A stretch of DNA of 64,000 nucleotides, taken from an uncultured Chryseobacterium sp. (GTDB taxonomy: Bacteria > Bacteroidota > Bacteroidia > Flavobacteriales > Weeksellaceae). Shown here piece by piece: positions 45,284-54,466 of the stretch. The translations under genes were made by a program, and so were the position numbers. Every line of letters starts with the position of its first letter. Positions within the stretch are counted from its first letter, which is position 1. The notes beneath the pieces were generated by a model that saw only the letters and a list, made by a program, of their open reading frames with translations, ran no database searches and was not told the DNA's origin. The stretch is from NCBI GenBank assembly GCA_913778505.1, contig CAJYWD010000046.1, forward strand, positions 74,566 to 138,565. Reading direction: 5' to 3'.

Positions 45284-47272
45284 TTACCTTTTGATATTTT
45301 CGGAGATAATAAGTTCCACTTCTTTATTGATTCTTCTCAGATTAGTCATCAGAACCTCATCCCTACGGTTGATACCTTTTTTATCCTTGAATGAATAATA
45401 TTCCGGCATCTCCGGGTAATCTTCCTCTTCTCGCTTAATGGCTTTCATATCAAGATTTATCTTCCCTCTTATGGCAGAAGTCTTATATTCCTGAGTTGCA
45501 TTTTCATTACCCTGGGCTATCATACCAACCAACTCTCCGGTTTTCAGAGCCGCAGTTTTACCTGCGGGAATCATAAAATCCAGTTTCTCGTTAATACTCG
45601 TAGTGGATCCCTGCTGCGAAATGGATTGGGAATAGGATTTTTGTTTAATCTTTCCGAACAACTTTTCAAGCCACTCCAGAGTATTTTTATCTCTTGCCGA
45701 TCCTGAAAGAATATTTCCTACAATTGCGGCGATGGTATCTGCAACTTCTTTTTTGTAGAACTGACGTAGTTGAGGAATTTCCTGAAGCCCTAATACCACA
45801 GCAACTTTGTTACTTCGCGCAGTAGCTATTATATTATCAATCTTATGAATATAGACTGTAGGAAATTCATCGGCGATAATTCCGCCAGGCAAATTATGTT
45901 TAGAATTGATCAAACGTAAAGTCCTGTTTAGTATTGATGAATACAAAGCCGAATTAATATCCTGTGTTGCAGGATCAGAAGCTAGGATTATAATGGAGGG
46001 ATTTTCCTTATCCGTTATTTTTAACTCTACTTCATCTCCGGAGAATACCCAGAAACTTTCCTTTGTTGCCAGCCGGGAAAGGAATATTTTTAATGTTCCT
46101 ATCTGACCTTCGAGCTGATCAAAAGCTCTGTTGTCATAGGCTGTCTTGAATGGAGAAAGCAAAGAAGAAATTTCTTCGTTCGTGAATAGGGTATCAAAGA
46201 TCTCTTTATAACTGCAATTCATAAAAGACAAAAGATGAGGAAGGTCTGAATATTTACCACTCTCGTACGTAGCAAAAAAGTAGATACATGAAGACAGGAA
46301 GTTGATAGCTGATTGCGTAAAGAAAGCTTCTGAACCGCCACCGGTACTTGCTCCGCCCTTTTGTAATGATGACACCATAGACTCTGCCATTTCCTGGGCT
46401 TCGGCTAAAGTCTGAATATACTTTTTGTGAAAAGGATTTACCCTTTTAGACTTTTCTACTTCGTTCAAATTGATGATATGAAAACTGTAATTGTATCCGG
46501 AATCTTTACTCTTTTTCAGTAAGTAATGATAATAAGCGATTTGAGTCAGGTCCGGAAATTTAAAATCATAAATACAGAGACAGAAACCCTTGGCGATCAT
46601 CTGTCGTATTGCAGGATTAATCACCCCAAAGGACTTACCACTTCCCGGTACTCCGATTATCATGGTGCCTCGGAAGGGGTCTAAATTGATGTAGCCATTA
46701 TTGGTTTTATTATTATACTGAAATCTATAAGGTATATTAACAGAGGTATCGGTATCAATAAGTTCCCTGTTTTGATCAAAAGATTCCTCTTCAACATTCC
46801 ATCGGTCTTTTCCCATCTTCTGTTGCATGAGCTTCGAAATACTGTCTGCACCCATCTGTAATATTACTGCTCCTAAAAAAGACAAAAGAGCATAGATGGC
46901 CTGGTACAGATTAAGTCCCGGGAAAATTTTTGGCAGCAAGTTACTTCCTGCTTCATTCTGTAAATTCAATGAAGAAAAAATCATTACCAGTCCTATAACT
47001 ATCGGAGCTACGATTTCTCTTGCAACATTTAAATCTTTCTTTTTCTTAGCCTTTGTTCCAACGGCAACTAATCCTATCAGGACAATCGTAGTCATCTTTG
47101 CATTAATCGGACGATTAATGAAACTCATTTTTGAAAAATTCATCAGTAAGTTGGAGACGACAGGAATATCAGCATTAATGTAGAACAAAGATGCACAATC
47201 CAATGCAACGACAGCGTAAACCACTTTCTGCAGAAATCCGTAAATCTTTATTTGATGTTGTTGCTCTTGCAT
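45284..47272 (-). CDS. Type IV coupling protein (VirD4/TraG-like ATPase)
   Basis: 662 residues. Three or four N-terminal transmembrane segments (about 15-150) are followed by the ATPase domain with Walker A GVPGSGKSFG near residue 206 and Walker B-like GGIIADEFPTV near 465. The motif ARSNKVAVVLGLQEIPQL is typical of VirD4-class proteins. It links the relaxase-DNA complex to the secretion channel. In many Bacteroidetes elements the coupling protein is next to the relaxase; here it is at the far end of the operon after TraN. Confidence 0.88.
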   Translation of the reverse strand: MQEQQHQIKIYGFLQKVVYAVVALDCASLFYINADIPVVSNLLMNFSKMSFINRPINAKMTTIVLIGLVAVGTKAKKKKDLNVAREIVAPIVIGLVMIFSSLNLQNEAGSNLLPKIFPGLNLYQAIYALLSFLGAVILQMGADSISKLMQQKMGKDRWNVEEESFDQNRELIDTDTSVNIPYRFQYNNKTNNGYINLDPFRGTMIIGVPGSGKSFGVINPAIRQMIAKGFCLCIYDFKFPDLTQIAYYHYLLKKSKDSGYNYSFHIINLNEVEKSKRVNPFHKKYIQTLAEAQEMAESMVSSLQKGGASTGGGSEAFFTQSAINFLSSCIYFFATYESGKYSDLPHLLSFMNCSYKEIFDTLFTNEEISSLLSPFKTAYDNRAFDQLEGQIGTLKIFLSRLATKESFWVFSGDEVELKITDKENPSIIILASDPATQDINSALYSSILNRTLRLINSKHNLPGGIIADEFPTVYIHKIDNIIATARSNKVAVVLGLQEIPQLRQFYKKEVADTIAAIVGNILSGSARDKNTLEWLEKLFGKIKQKSYSQSISQQGSTTSINEKLDFMIPAGKTAALKTGELVGMIAQGNENATQEYKTSAIRGKINLDMKAIKREEEDYPEMPEYYSFKDKKGINRRDEVLMTNLRRINKEVELIISENIKR

Positions 47273-47325
47273 TTCTTTATTAATATTTATTGTTGAAAGG
47301 ACAATTATACTAGTCGGAACCGTGA

Positions 47326-48195
47326 CTAAACTGTATCTGCTTTCAGGATTTCAGAATAGTTCACTTTAATCTCAATGGTTCTACCTGAAAGTTGTTCCTC
47401 AATCAATCTTATCATCATCACCTTTGAATTCGGATAAGTAAATTTTTTAAAGACATAAATATTCCGGAAGTTCTTTTTGAAATGCTTTTGACGATTCAGC
47501 TGAAAAAGTGGTGTCATTTCAATACTTTGATTATTGGTGGCTTTATGAATTTTTTTATCCTCAATGGAAAATTTCACAGCTTCTATATCATAGCTCAGGT
47601 TAGACTGATTTTTGAATGTTATATCGAGGAAAATGTAATCGCTAATGACATAAACATTATTGAGCTGGAAGCTCAGATTGAAATTTTTCTCTATTCTGAC
47701 CGGATTATTTTCAGATTTTTTCTGAATAATCTCCATTGCAAATTTTCTCAATTCCAGATTGGAAAATTTCATTTTGTCATATTCCATAGGTTGCATCGCC
47801 TCCGGCTGAATATGGAAATTTGTAATGGTATTCAAGCTTTCTGAATTTCTGTAAACTGCTTTGTATTGGGCAATGAAAGACTGTCCGACGACTGTGATAA
47901 TGCCGACATAATTTCCATCAAAAAAGCCTGCAGGATTGACGTTCTCACTTTTTTCGTCAGCTTTTTGATCATTGCTGATTTTAACCCTTGCTATGTTGTC
48001 TGTCGGGAGGTCTCCTGTTAATTGCCCGGTAGACAGATCAACATATTCGATGGGCTCGGGCGAGATAATATGCAGATTAATTCCTTCTGTGATCTCTATT
48101 TCCGGTAATTCGGAAATAACCTGTTCTTTGGTTGCCGTTTGTGCATTGTGAAATACTGCAAATAAAAGCGACAGTATAATTAAGACTGATTTCAT
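47326..48195 (-). CDS. traN: Conjugative transfer protein TraN
   Basis: 289 residues with a signal peptide (MKSVLIILSLLFAVFHNAQ). It belongs to the TraN (DUF4138) family, indicated by the order after TraM, the size, and the beta-rich sequence (INLHIISPEPIEYVDLSTGQ). It is probably the VirB9-like outer-membrane-associated component of the mating channel. The C-terminal region contains FRNIYVFKKFTYPNSKVMMI, typical of the family's end. Confidence 0.82.
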   Translation of the reverse strand: MKSVLIILSLLFAVFHNAQTATKEQVISELPEIEITEGINLHIISPEPIEYVDLSTGQLTGDLPTDNIARVKISNDQKADEKSENVNPAGFFDGNYVGIITVVGQSFIAQYKAVYRNSESLNTITNFHIQPEAMQPMEYDKMKFSNLELRKFAMEIIQKKSENNPVRIEKNFNLSFQLNNVYVISDYIFLDITFKNQSNLSYDIEAVKFSIEDKKIHKATNNQSIEMTPLFQLNRQKHFKKNFRNIYVFKKFTYPNSKVMMIRLIEEQLSGRTIEIKVNYSEILKADTV

Positions 48196-48207
48196 TCTTG
48201 TTAAGTT

Positions 48208-49407
48208 TTAGTGTTTTTGAGCTTCTTTCAATTGTTTTTCATCGATCAGAAATACATAAGAATTGTACTTCAGTTTGGCTTTGTTGGTTTTGATCAGATT
48301 AGCGATGGATTTGGACGTGGATGTAAATAATCTGGAGCCTATGGTTGTAAAAAAGCCCTCCCCTCCCATATCCATCTGTGTTCCCTGGACAGAATTGCTT
48401 CCCATTTCACGGATCATATCACGGAATAGACTCTGAGGAACATATAAGCCCTTCATCCCGTCGACATCATAGACAGATAGATTAATCGGCAGAATTTCAC
48501 CATTAGTAAACACGGAGATAATTTTCAGGTCAATTCTCTGCATTGCAAATCCAGAGATCTGACCGTAAAGAATCGAACCCTTAGCGATTTTCTCGTTCCT
48601 GACAAAAATGTCTTCAAGCAACCTGAATCTGATCCGGCTTCCCAGGAAGCCTTTGTTATCTTCATCGACAACGGCCTTGATAAAATCATTGTCCTTTTGC
48701 TTATAAATGGCATTAAAATCAGCATTGATGCCTGATTTGCTCACATTGAATGTAGAATTCAGGAACTCTTCTATTTTCTCTTTATTGGCTTTGAGTTTAG
48801 TTTCTGCATTCAGTTTAGCCTGGTAATCTGGATCCCGGGCTTTTTCCAAAGAATCCATTACCAACATCTGTTGCTTCAGATATTTTACCGGATCCGGCTG
48901 GATACTTTGACTATTTTCTTTTTTTATGTCTGTATAATTATCTTCCTGACTTTGATACGATTTATCATTGAGCATTTTTATAATTTCAGCTGACCTTTTA
49001 TAATCCTGATCCTCTTTCTGCTGTGTTGATTTGTAATATGATGATAGGCCTATTTTATTCGGGTACAGGTTCTGCCTCGATTCGACAGTCTTTATTGAAT
49101 CTATCTTTATTTTCTGAGACAATGATAAGTGGTCTGCGTAGCTTAGCAGGCTATCCTGTTCCTTATTAAGTCCGCCGAACATTGTCCTTTTATCTTCATT
49201 CTTAAACAGAGCATCATATGCATCATTTTTGGTCATTATTGAATCCCGTGATTCACCTAGTGAAAGAGAAAGTTCCTTTGGTCTTTCATCTATTTTATTG
49301 TCTCTAACCAAGTGGGTACTTACGTACCCCAACAGGCATATAAATGGTAATGCTATAAGTGGCAGAACATATTTTTTCTCTTTGAAATTGATTTTTTTAA
49401 TGTTCAT
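48208..49407 (-). CDS. traM: Conjugative transfer protein TraM
   Basis: 399 residues. One N-terminal transmembrane helix (YVLPLIALPFICLLGYVSTH) and a long hydrophilic, probably helical linker rich in Lys/Glu (about 50-215) precede a C-terminal beta-rich domain (RFRLLEDIFVRNEKIAKGSI, GLYVPQSLFRDMI). It is the VirB10-like component bridging the two membranes. Its start overlaps the end of traL by 11 bp. Confidence 0.85.
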   Translation of the reverse strand: MNIKKINFKEKKYVLPLIALPFICLLGYVSTHLVRDNKIDERPKELSLSLGESRDSIMTKNDAYDALFKNEDKRTMFGGLNKEQDSLLSYADHLSLSQKIKIDSIKTVESRQNLYPNKIGLSSYYKSTQQKEDQDYKRSAEIIKMLNDKSYQSQEDNYTDIKKENSQSIQPDPVKYLKQQMLVMDSLEKARDPDYQAKLNAETKLKANKEKIEEFLNSTFNVSKSGINADFNAIYKQKDNDFIKAVVDEDNKGFLGSRIRFRLLEDIFVRNEKIAKGSILYGQISGFAMQRIDLKIISVFTNGEILPINLSVYDVDGMKGLYVPQSLFRDMIREMGSNSVQGTQMDMGGEGFFTTIGSRLFTSTSKSIANLIKTNKAKLKYNSYVFLIDEKQLKEAQKH

Positions 49408-49750
49408 TTTTTAGGTTTTGATATTGATAAAAAAGGTATTCTATTCTCAAACTGTCTTCTTTTAATAATGCACCGCGATCTCTTTTTTCTTTAAGCATTT
49501 GCAACTCACTCACAATATCCTGTACTGCCTTCCCGGATTTTGACTGGCTTTGATGGTGTACTGAACTTTTTGAATACAGAATGGGAGGTTTTATCCTGAA
49601 TGTCATATCATAGGGAAATAAGATCGCTTGTGATATCGATAGTATGAGAGAAACTGATAGAAAAATCATGGAATACATGTAAAATTTCTTTGGATTCTCT
49701 ACGGACCATCGAAGCCACTTTTTTGCAATATTCTTTATGAATGCTTTCAT
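49397..49750 (-). CDS. traL: Small transfer protein, probable TraL
   Basis: 117 residues. A single transmembrane helix (FYMYSMIFLSVSLILSISQA) is followed by a charged tail that may form a coiled coil. Position between TraK and TraM and size match the TraL-type (DUF3989-like) protein of Bacteroidetes conjugative transposons. Sequence similarity in this family is weak, so the name rests mainly on gene order. Confidence 0.65.
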   Translation of the reverse strand: MKAFIKNIAKKWLRWSVENPKKFYMYSMIFLSVSLILSISQAILFPYDMTFRIKPPILYSKSSVHHQSQSKSGKAVQDIVSELQMLKEKRDRGALLKEDSLRIEYLFYQYQNLKNEH

Positions 49751-50364
49751 CAGTAAGAGTTTTTAGTTTGATTGGACAGCTCTTCGTTATCGATAATCCG
49801 CCAGTTTTTCAGAAGGACTCCATGAGGATTATTGGGGCTTCGAATGATGTCCTCGAAATAGCCTTCAGTAAATAATTTTCGGGTGATAACAGAGGATTTC
49901 CTCGTTATCATCTGCTTTCCGAAATACCTGAATTTATTGTTTTCCATATCCAAGGAAATGGAATCGGAGTGAATACTTACCATTGAACTAGAAGCAACAA
50001 TCTGATTGTAGAATCCTTTTTCCCTTAGATTGGTATATTCTTTTTTGGCACTGTCATCCATGAGATAAAGTGATTTTTGAATATTTTCCTTGATATAGGA
50101 ATCGTCAGGAGCAAGTGTAAAAAATAAGCGGTGAAACAGTTCAATCTGAGCTTTATATTCCACTGGCCTGTTCAGAAGAACATCAGTCTGCCTGGCAAGA
50201 ACCGGGACGCCGTTATCCAGAATATAAATTGATTTTTTGGAATCCTGAATCATTTTGTAAGCGAAGAAAAATCCTGCATTGACAATAAAAAAAGCAAATA
50301 CAATAGCTGCCAGTGAGACTATTTTATTGATCTTTATTCTTTGTTCTAAGTTTTTGATAAGCAT
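49750..50364 (-). CDS. traK: Conjugative transfer protein TraK
   Basis: 204 residues. N-terminal transmembrane helix (about 15-35; IVSLAAIVFAFFIVNAGFFF) then a periplasmic domain with ARQTDVLLNRPVEYKAQIEL and HRLFFTLAPDDSYI, typical of TraK, the VirB8-like assembly factor of Bacteroidetes systems. Stop and start overlap with traL by a single base. Confidence 0.85.
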   Translation of the reverse strand: MLIKNLEQRIKINKIVSLAAIVFAFFIVNAGFFFAYKMIQDSKKSIYILDNGVPVLARQTDVLLNRPVEYKAQIELFHRLFFTLAPDDSYIKENIQKSLYLMDDSAKKEYTNLREKGFYNQIVASSSMVSIHSDSISLDMENNKFRYFGKQMITRKSSVITRKLFTEGYFEDIIRSPNNPHGVLLKNWRIIDNEELSNQTKNSY

Positions 50365-50382
50365 TTTTTAGAGATTTAATGA

Positions 50383-51618
50383 TTATTTTTTATTCTTCAC
50401 GGCGTTTTTAACTATTCCGGATACAGCTGAAGCTGCTGCTGATTTTACAGCAGATGCTCCCCCGGTTTTTACAGCAAGCACAGCAGTCTTGGCACTGCTT
50501 GCCATTCTGCCAGCTGCACTTTTCATTTTAGTCATTGCTCCGGCCCCGCCTGCTGTTACAATAGTATCAGCAATCGTTGGTGTCATCAGGACGCCTATCC
50601 CTGTAACAATGTAAGCCACACAAGTGAAGAGCTGATTGTAGATCATACCTGAATTCGTAACATACATCAACAGAGCATCTAAATTGGTAATGGCTCCGTT
50701 ATTCAGAAGCGTATCGTAACGCTCTATTTCCATTGTATAGCCTGAAGCTATCAACTGCTGACCGATGTTGATAATGGTGTAAGCAACGAAGGTGTAGAGA
50801 TTAATATTGATGAACTTTGAAACCCAGCTGTAGAAAGAATTTTCAAATCCGGGGATCAATGACATCCCTATCGCTATTGGCCCCAGAATGATTAGGATGT
50901 ATGCCCAGATCTTCTGGATAAAGAAGATGAAATAAACACAGATCCGTAAAACAGAAAGGCATACAAATTCTATGAGCTCCGCTACCAGTTTCTGCATTTG
51001 GAATTCCATTCTGATATGCCATTCCTTGATAGGTTGAAGCAGCTTATCTATCCCTTCGCTGAGATCGAACCAAGAATCATCAGCATCCTTGGATGTATTG
51101 TCAATAACATCCTGCTTGGCATCTTCATCAGCTTTAATCTTAATAACGGCATCTAGTAATTGTTGCTGCTTTTTAAATCTTTCAGTCCTTAAATCATCGA
51201 CTTCAGATTCAATTTCACTAAAGATCGCTATACCGGGTTCGGCAATAGCTTCAAAAGGGGCCTGAAGCAGACTCACAAATCCTGACCAGTAAATCAAGGT
51301 AAATCCAATAAGAATAGGTTTAAGCATCGGAACAATCTCCCACTCCCTATCTCCTGCCGCCATCTGCCAACCCATATATCCGAGATACATTAAAGCTCCC
51401 AGCCCACCGATTGCGCGTCCTACCAATGCTGATCCCTGTGCGCTATCCTGAACACTGTTGTCAAGTTTTGTAAAGACTTCCATAAACCATTTTTCAAAAG
51501 CTCCGTCGCCCTTCAAAAACTGAAGCAGGTTACTGTAATCACTATCTGTCTGTGCAAAGCCTGTAACAGGAATTACCAAAGCCAGACAGCAAAAAGTTAA
51601 AGTGAGTGATTTATTCAT
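50383..51618 (-). CDS. traJ: Conjugative transfer protein TraJ (VirB6-like membrane protein)
   Basis: 411 residues. Signal-like N-terminus ending FAQ, then about six transmembrane helices between 70 and 365 (e.g. IILGPIAIGMSLIPGF, FVAYTIINIGQQLIASGY) around a charged coiled-coil region (about 140-200). The C-terminal Ala/Lys-rich tail (about 370-411) is cytoplasmic or periplasmic. It is a VirB6/TrbL-type inner-membrane channel component. It directly follows the last of the four exported paralogues. Confidence 0.85.
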   Translation of the reverse strand: MNKSLTLTFCCLALVIPVTGFAQTDSDYSNLLQFLKGDGAFEKWFMEVFTKLDNSVQDSAQGSALVGRAIGGLGALMYLGYMGWQMAAGDREWEIVPMLKPILIGFTLIYWSGFVSLLQAPFEAIAEPGIAIFSEIESEVDDLRTERFKKQQQLLDAVIKIKADEDAKQDVIDNTSKDADDSWFDLSEGIDKLLQPIKEWHIRMEFQMQKLVAELIEFVCLSVLRICVYFIFFIQKIWAYILIILGPIAIGMSLIPGFENSFYSWVSKFININLYTFVAYTIINIGQQLIASGYTMEIERYDTLLNNGAITNLDALLMYVTNSGMIYNQLFTCVAYIVTGIGVLMTPTIADTIVTAGGAGAMTKMKSAAGRMASSAKTAVLAVKTGGASAVKSAAASAVSGIVKNAVKNKK

Positions 51619-51620
51619 AT

Positions 51621-52448
51621 CTAATACTTGTGTTTGTATTTTTCCATCACATCCTGTATAATTTGCCTATCTGAGCCAGCGGCAGATTGCGGCGGCAAGG
51701 TTGTAGGCAAATGAATCTTGAGAATATTCTTATAGTCCAGAAGAAGTGTCGTTTTATCATTGTGTCTTCTTAAATCCTGGAGAAATTCCCTCCATCTGAT
51801 CAATGTCTGGTGATACATTATAAAGCGTTTCCCTCTGGGTATGTCAATAGATCGGGACATTAAATATGTATCTTTGATAATGTTTAATTCTTCCTGCAGT
51901 CTTTTCAATGTTCCGGTATTGGATAGTGCCTCAAAAGTCTGCTGGTCTTTCAGGCGCCATTCCATGAAATTTTTTGGTATATCAGGAAACTCTGTGATTG
52001 GTTTGAGCATCCGCTTGTAGTACAAAAGCCAAAGTGGATCGGCATCAACAGTCGCAGAAGTCCAGTGAGCGAGATCCTGTACACTTCTATTATAGATTGA
52101 ATCAGAAGTTGCTTTAATTTTTGTTGCCTCCTCTTCCTGAAATTTCAATTGTGCTAATCTTAAATTTTGTTCCCCATTCGGTTTTAGTGGCCTGATATCA
52201 GCGCCATCTTTATACTCCCTGTTAATTTTCGGAGCCCACATTCCCCACACGGTAGCGTAAGCAAAATTGGTTTGGATACCGAGAAAGTATTTTGGGTATG
52301 GTCTCCAGTCTCCCCAGCTTTCGAAAGTCATTCGCTTGTGCTGTGCAACAATTGCCGGATCGTTCAGTCTCTTCACACCTTGTCCATAGATAATATCAGC
52401 CAGGTATATCAAGAGAATAAGGATTGTGTTTTTGAATATATTTACCAT
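51621..52448 (-). CDS. Exported transfer protein, paralogue 4 (longer member)
   Basis: 275 residues from the ATG at 52448 (signal peptide MVNIFKNTILILLIYLADII ending YGQ). An earlier ATG at 52490 would overlap the upstream gene by 38 bp. The central region is mostly helical (KFQEEEATKIKATSDSIYNR, KRLQEELNIIKDTY). It ends DRQIIQDVMEKYKHKY, matching the ends of the three genes upstream. TraJ starts right after it. By order it occupies the TraI-like slot, but the family is not recognised with certainty. Confidence 0.65.
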   Translation of the reverse strand: MVNIFKNTILILLIYLADIIYGQGVKRLNDPAIVAQHKRMTFESWGDWRPYPKYFLGIQTNFAYATVWGMWAPKINREYKDGADIRPLKPNGEQNLRLAQLKFQEEEATKIKATSDSIYNRSVQDLAHWTSATVDADPLWLLYYKRMLKPITEFPDIPKNFMEWRLKDQQTFEALSNTGTLKRLQEELNIIKDTYLMSRSIDIPRGKRFIMYHQTLIRWREFLQDLRRHNDKTTLLLDYKNILKIHLPTTLPPQSAAGSDRQIIQDVMEKYKHKY

Positions 52449-52452
52449 AAGT

Positions 52453-53118
52453 CTAGTTGAATATGTATTTGTATTTTTGAATGATATCACTCACTATTGC
52501 CTTGTCAATATTGAGGTAGTTTCTCAGTACAGGCACCTGGTACAGGTATGGAATTTTCTTGGCATTTTCCAATCTCATAATGATATAGAGAATGTTTCCA
52601 TTGATGTTTCTGACTCTTGTGAAAATCTTTTCGATCAGCATTTCCCTGTACATTGCATCGATAAGAAAATCTTTATCTTCATGCAGAATATCCTGTGTAA
52701 GCTCCTGTTGAAGCTTCAGAGTCTGCTTACCTATTTCCGTATAGTATTTGGAAACCAGAATTGCATATTCCGGATGTTGAGCAGTCAGATCAAGCATCTT
52801 ATTCGAATTGGACACAATCTTATCCAGGTAGCGAAACACGTAACTCAGCTTCTTACTCTGGGTAAACACAGAATTGACATTTTTCAGCTGTAGATAGATA
52901 TATTCATGAATCGCAATAATTTGAGTTGTTTTATCATTGATATCATCATAAAGCTTTTTTTGCTTTTTATAGGAATCTAAAAATGCATCCTCACTGGTTA
53001 AACGGACACCATGGTTAACTGTAATTTGTGACAGAAGCTTCTCATTGATGACAATTTGCTGGCTTTTTATGATGATTCCTGAAAAAACAGCTATTAAAAA
53101 GGTTAATATCTTCGTCAT
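52453..53118 (-). CDS. Exported transfer protein, paralogue 3
   Basis: 221 residues from the ATG at 53118, which starts a signal peptide (MTKILTFLIAVFSGIIIKSQ); the frame is open to 53178 but the extension overlaps the previous gene. Almost entirely helical, with ILVSKYYTEIGKQTLKLQQE and end DKAIVSDIIQKYKYIFN. Shares AQHPEYAIL with paralogue 1 (SQHPQYAIF). Probably a TrbJ/VirB5-like periplasmic component, on length, helix content and place in the operon. Confidence 0.65.
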   Translation of the reverse strand: MTKILTFLIAVFSGIIIKSQQIVINEKLLSQITVNHGVRLTSEDAFLDSYKKQKKLYDDINDKTTQIIAIHEYIYLQLKNVNSVFTQSKKLSYVFRYLDKIVSNSNKMLDLTAQHPEYAILVSKYYTEIGKQTLKLQQELTQDILHEDKDFLIDAMYREMLIEKIFTRVRNINGNILYIIMRLENAKKIPYLYQVPVLRNYLNIDKAIVSDIIQKYKYIFN

Positions 53119-53119
53119 A

Positions 53120-53806
53120 TTAAAAGGATTTGATGTTCTTAATAATATCTTCCACCACTTGTTTATCCCTATTGACATAGTATTGGAATGCCCTTTTGTT
53201 TCTCAGGACTTTAGCTTTGATATCTCTTATTTTAATAAGCATGTGTGTGGAATTTCGGCTGAGCGTTTTGATCTCATTTAGTGCATAATCCAGCAAAATT
53301 TTACGTTCCGATTGTTCCATTTGATTGATAGCTCCGTATGACAGAACAATTCCGGTTATCAATCTCGTGACCATTTGCAGATCATCCACAAATTGCACCT
53401 GAGCAGGCAAAACAGAGATTATAGAATAAGGCGCTGTACTGATTTCATTAATGATGGCAGACTGGTTAGCTGTTATCTTATTTATTTCTCTGCTCATTGC
53501 AACACCGGTAGGTATGGCCTGAATAGAAAATGAAACAATGCGAAGTCTGTCCTGGACTGTGGTGATTTTGTTTTTTAAATCATTCCATTGCGTTTGGTTG
53601 GCGCTTTCCAACGTAGCGTTAATGGCTTGTTTCTGTTTCATCTCTTTCTGCCTCCCGTGCTCTTTCATCGCAGCGTTTATTTCCAGATTCATCATCGGAA
53701 AGGAAACATTTTCCTTTTGCCATGCTGGAATTGATCCACCGCTTGAAGAAGTAACAGTGATATATATTACAATCAAACACAGTATTTTAAAGATCTTTTT
53801 CATCAT
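53120..53806 (-). CDS. Exported transfer protein, paralogue 2
   Basis: 228 residues. Signal peptide (MMKKIFKILCLIVIYITVTS) and a helical mature part (NAAMKEHGRQKEMKQKQAIN, NQMEQSERKILLDYALNEIK) ending NRDKQVVEDIIKNIKSF, the shared tail. Single-base gap to the next gene and 6 bp from the previous one, so the four are tightly coupled. Differs from its neighbours in having a SSSGGSIPAW stretch after the signal. Confidence 0.65.
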   Translation of the reverse strand: MMKKIFKILCLIVIYITVTSSSGGSIPAWQKENVSFPMMNLEINAAMKEHGRQKEMKQKQAINATLESANQTQWNDLKNKITTVQDRLRIVSFSIQAIPTGVAMSREINKITANQSAIINEISTAPYSIISVLPAQVQFVDDLQMVTRLITGIVLSYGAINQMEQSERKILLDYALNEIKTLSRNSTHMLIKIRDIKAKVLRNKRAFQYYVNRDKQVVEDIIKNIKSF

Positions 53807-53812
53807 TTCATT

Positions 53813-54466
53813 TTAAAAGTTCCTCTTATACTTGTTCATAATATTTTCCACAATACCTTTGTCAGTATTGATATAAGCTGCAAAAGGATTGATAGAATTC
53901 CAGAATCCCAATCGATTAGCTTTCTCCAATCTTAATTTAATAGCCAAAAGCCACAGTTTCAGATTTTTCACATTTCCAGAAATATTGTGCAGGATTTTAT
54001 ACCTGTCTCCTGCAGTAGCGAGATTTAGGTCGCCGGATGTAAGAATGTCATTAATATCTGTTACGATCTTCAAACTCTGCTCGTATGTTTTCTGTGAAGC
54101 TTTTGTTCCGAAAATGGCATACTGCGGGTGTTGCGAAGCCAATTGAACGACCTGTGAAGAATAAGTGTAGCACTTGTTAAGTTCAGAATAGATTTGCTGG
54201 ACCTGAATACCGTTCTGGAGAGTTCCTGAAACTTCTTTCAAGCCTTTCAGGATTTTATTCTGAATGTCGTTCGCTACCACCATCTGTGTCCCGAGCCAGG
54301 TTTGCGCATCCTTCAATTTTGAGGTTTCCTCTATCACATCATTCTGTTTTGCTTTTAGATTTTCAGAATATAATATCATTGCTGCCGTAACGGTAGGATC
54401 GATATAGGTATTCTGCGCTGAAAGAATACCTGTACATCCTAAAAGAAATAAACTAAGCTTTTTCAT
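53813..54466 (-). CDS. Exported transfer protein, paralogue 1
   Basis: 217 residues. Signal peptide MKKLSLFLLGCTGILSAQ. Helical mature part with ILYSENLKAKQNDVIEETSK, VVQLASQHPQYAIFGTKASQ and GNVKNLKLWLLAIKLRLEKA. Ends NTDKGIVENIMNKYKRNF. Overlaps the end of traG by 14 bp. The C-terminal D(K/R)xIVxxIhxKYK tail is shared by all four members. A P-type (TrbJ) or VirB5-like role at the channel tip is possible; unproven. Confidence 0.68.
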   Translation of the reverse strand: MKKLSLFLLGCTGILSAQNTYIDPTVTAAMILYSENLKAKQNDVIEETSKLKDAQTWLGTQMVVANDIQNKILKGLKEVSGTLQNGIQVQQIYSELNKCYTYSSQVVQLASQHPQYAIFGTKASQKTYEQSLKIVTDINDILTSGDLNLATAGDRYKILHNISGNVKNLKLWLLAIKLRLEKANRLGFWNSINPFAAYINTDKGIVENIMNKYKRNF

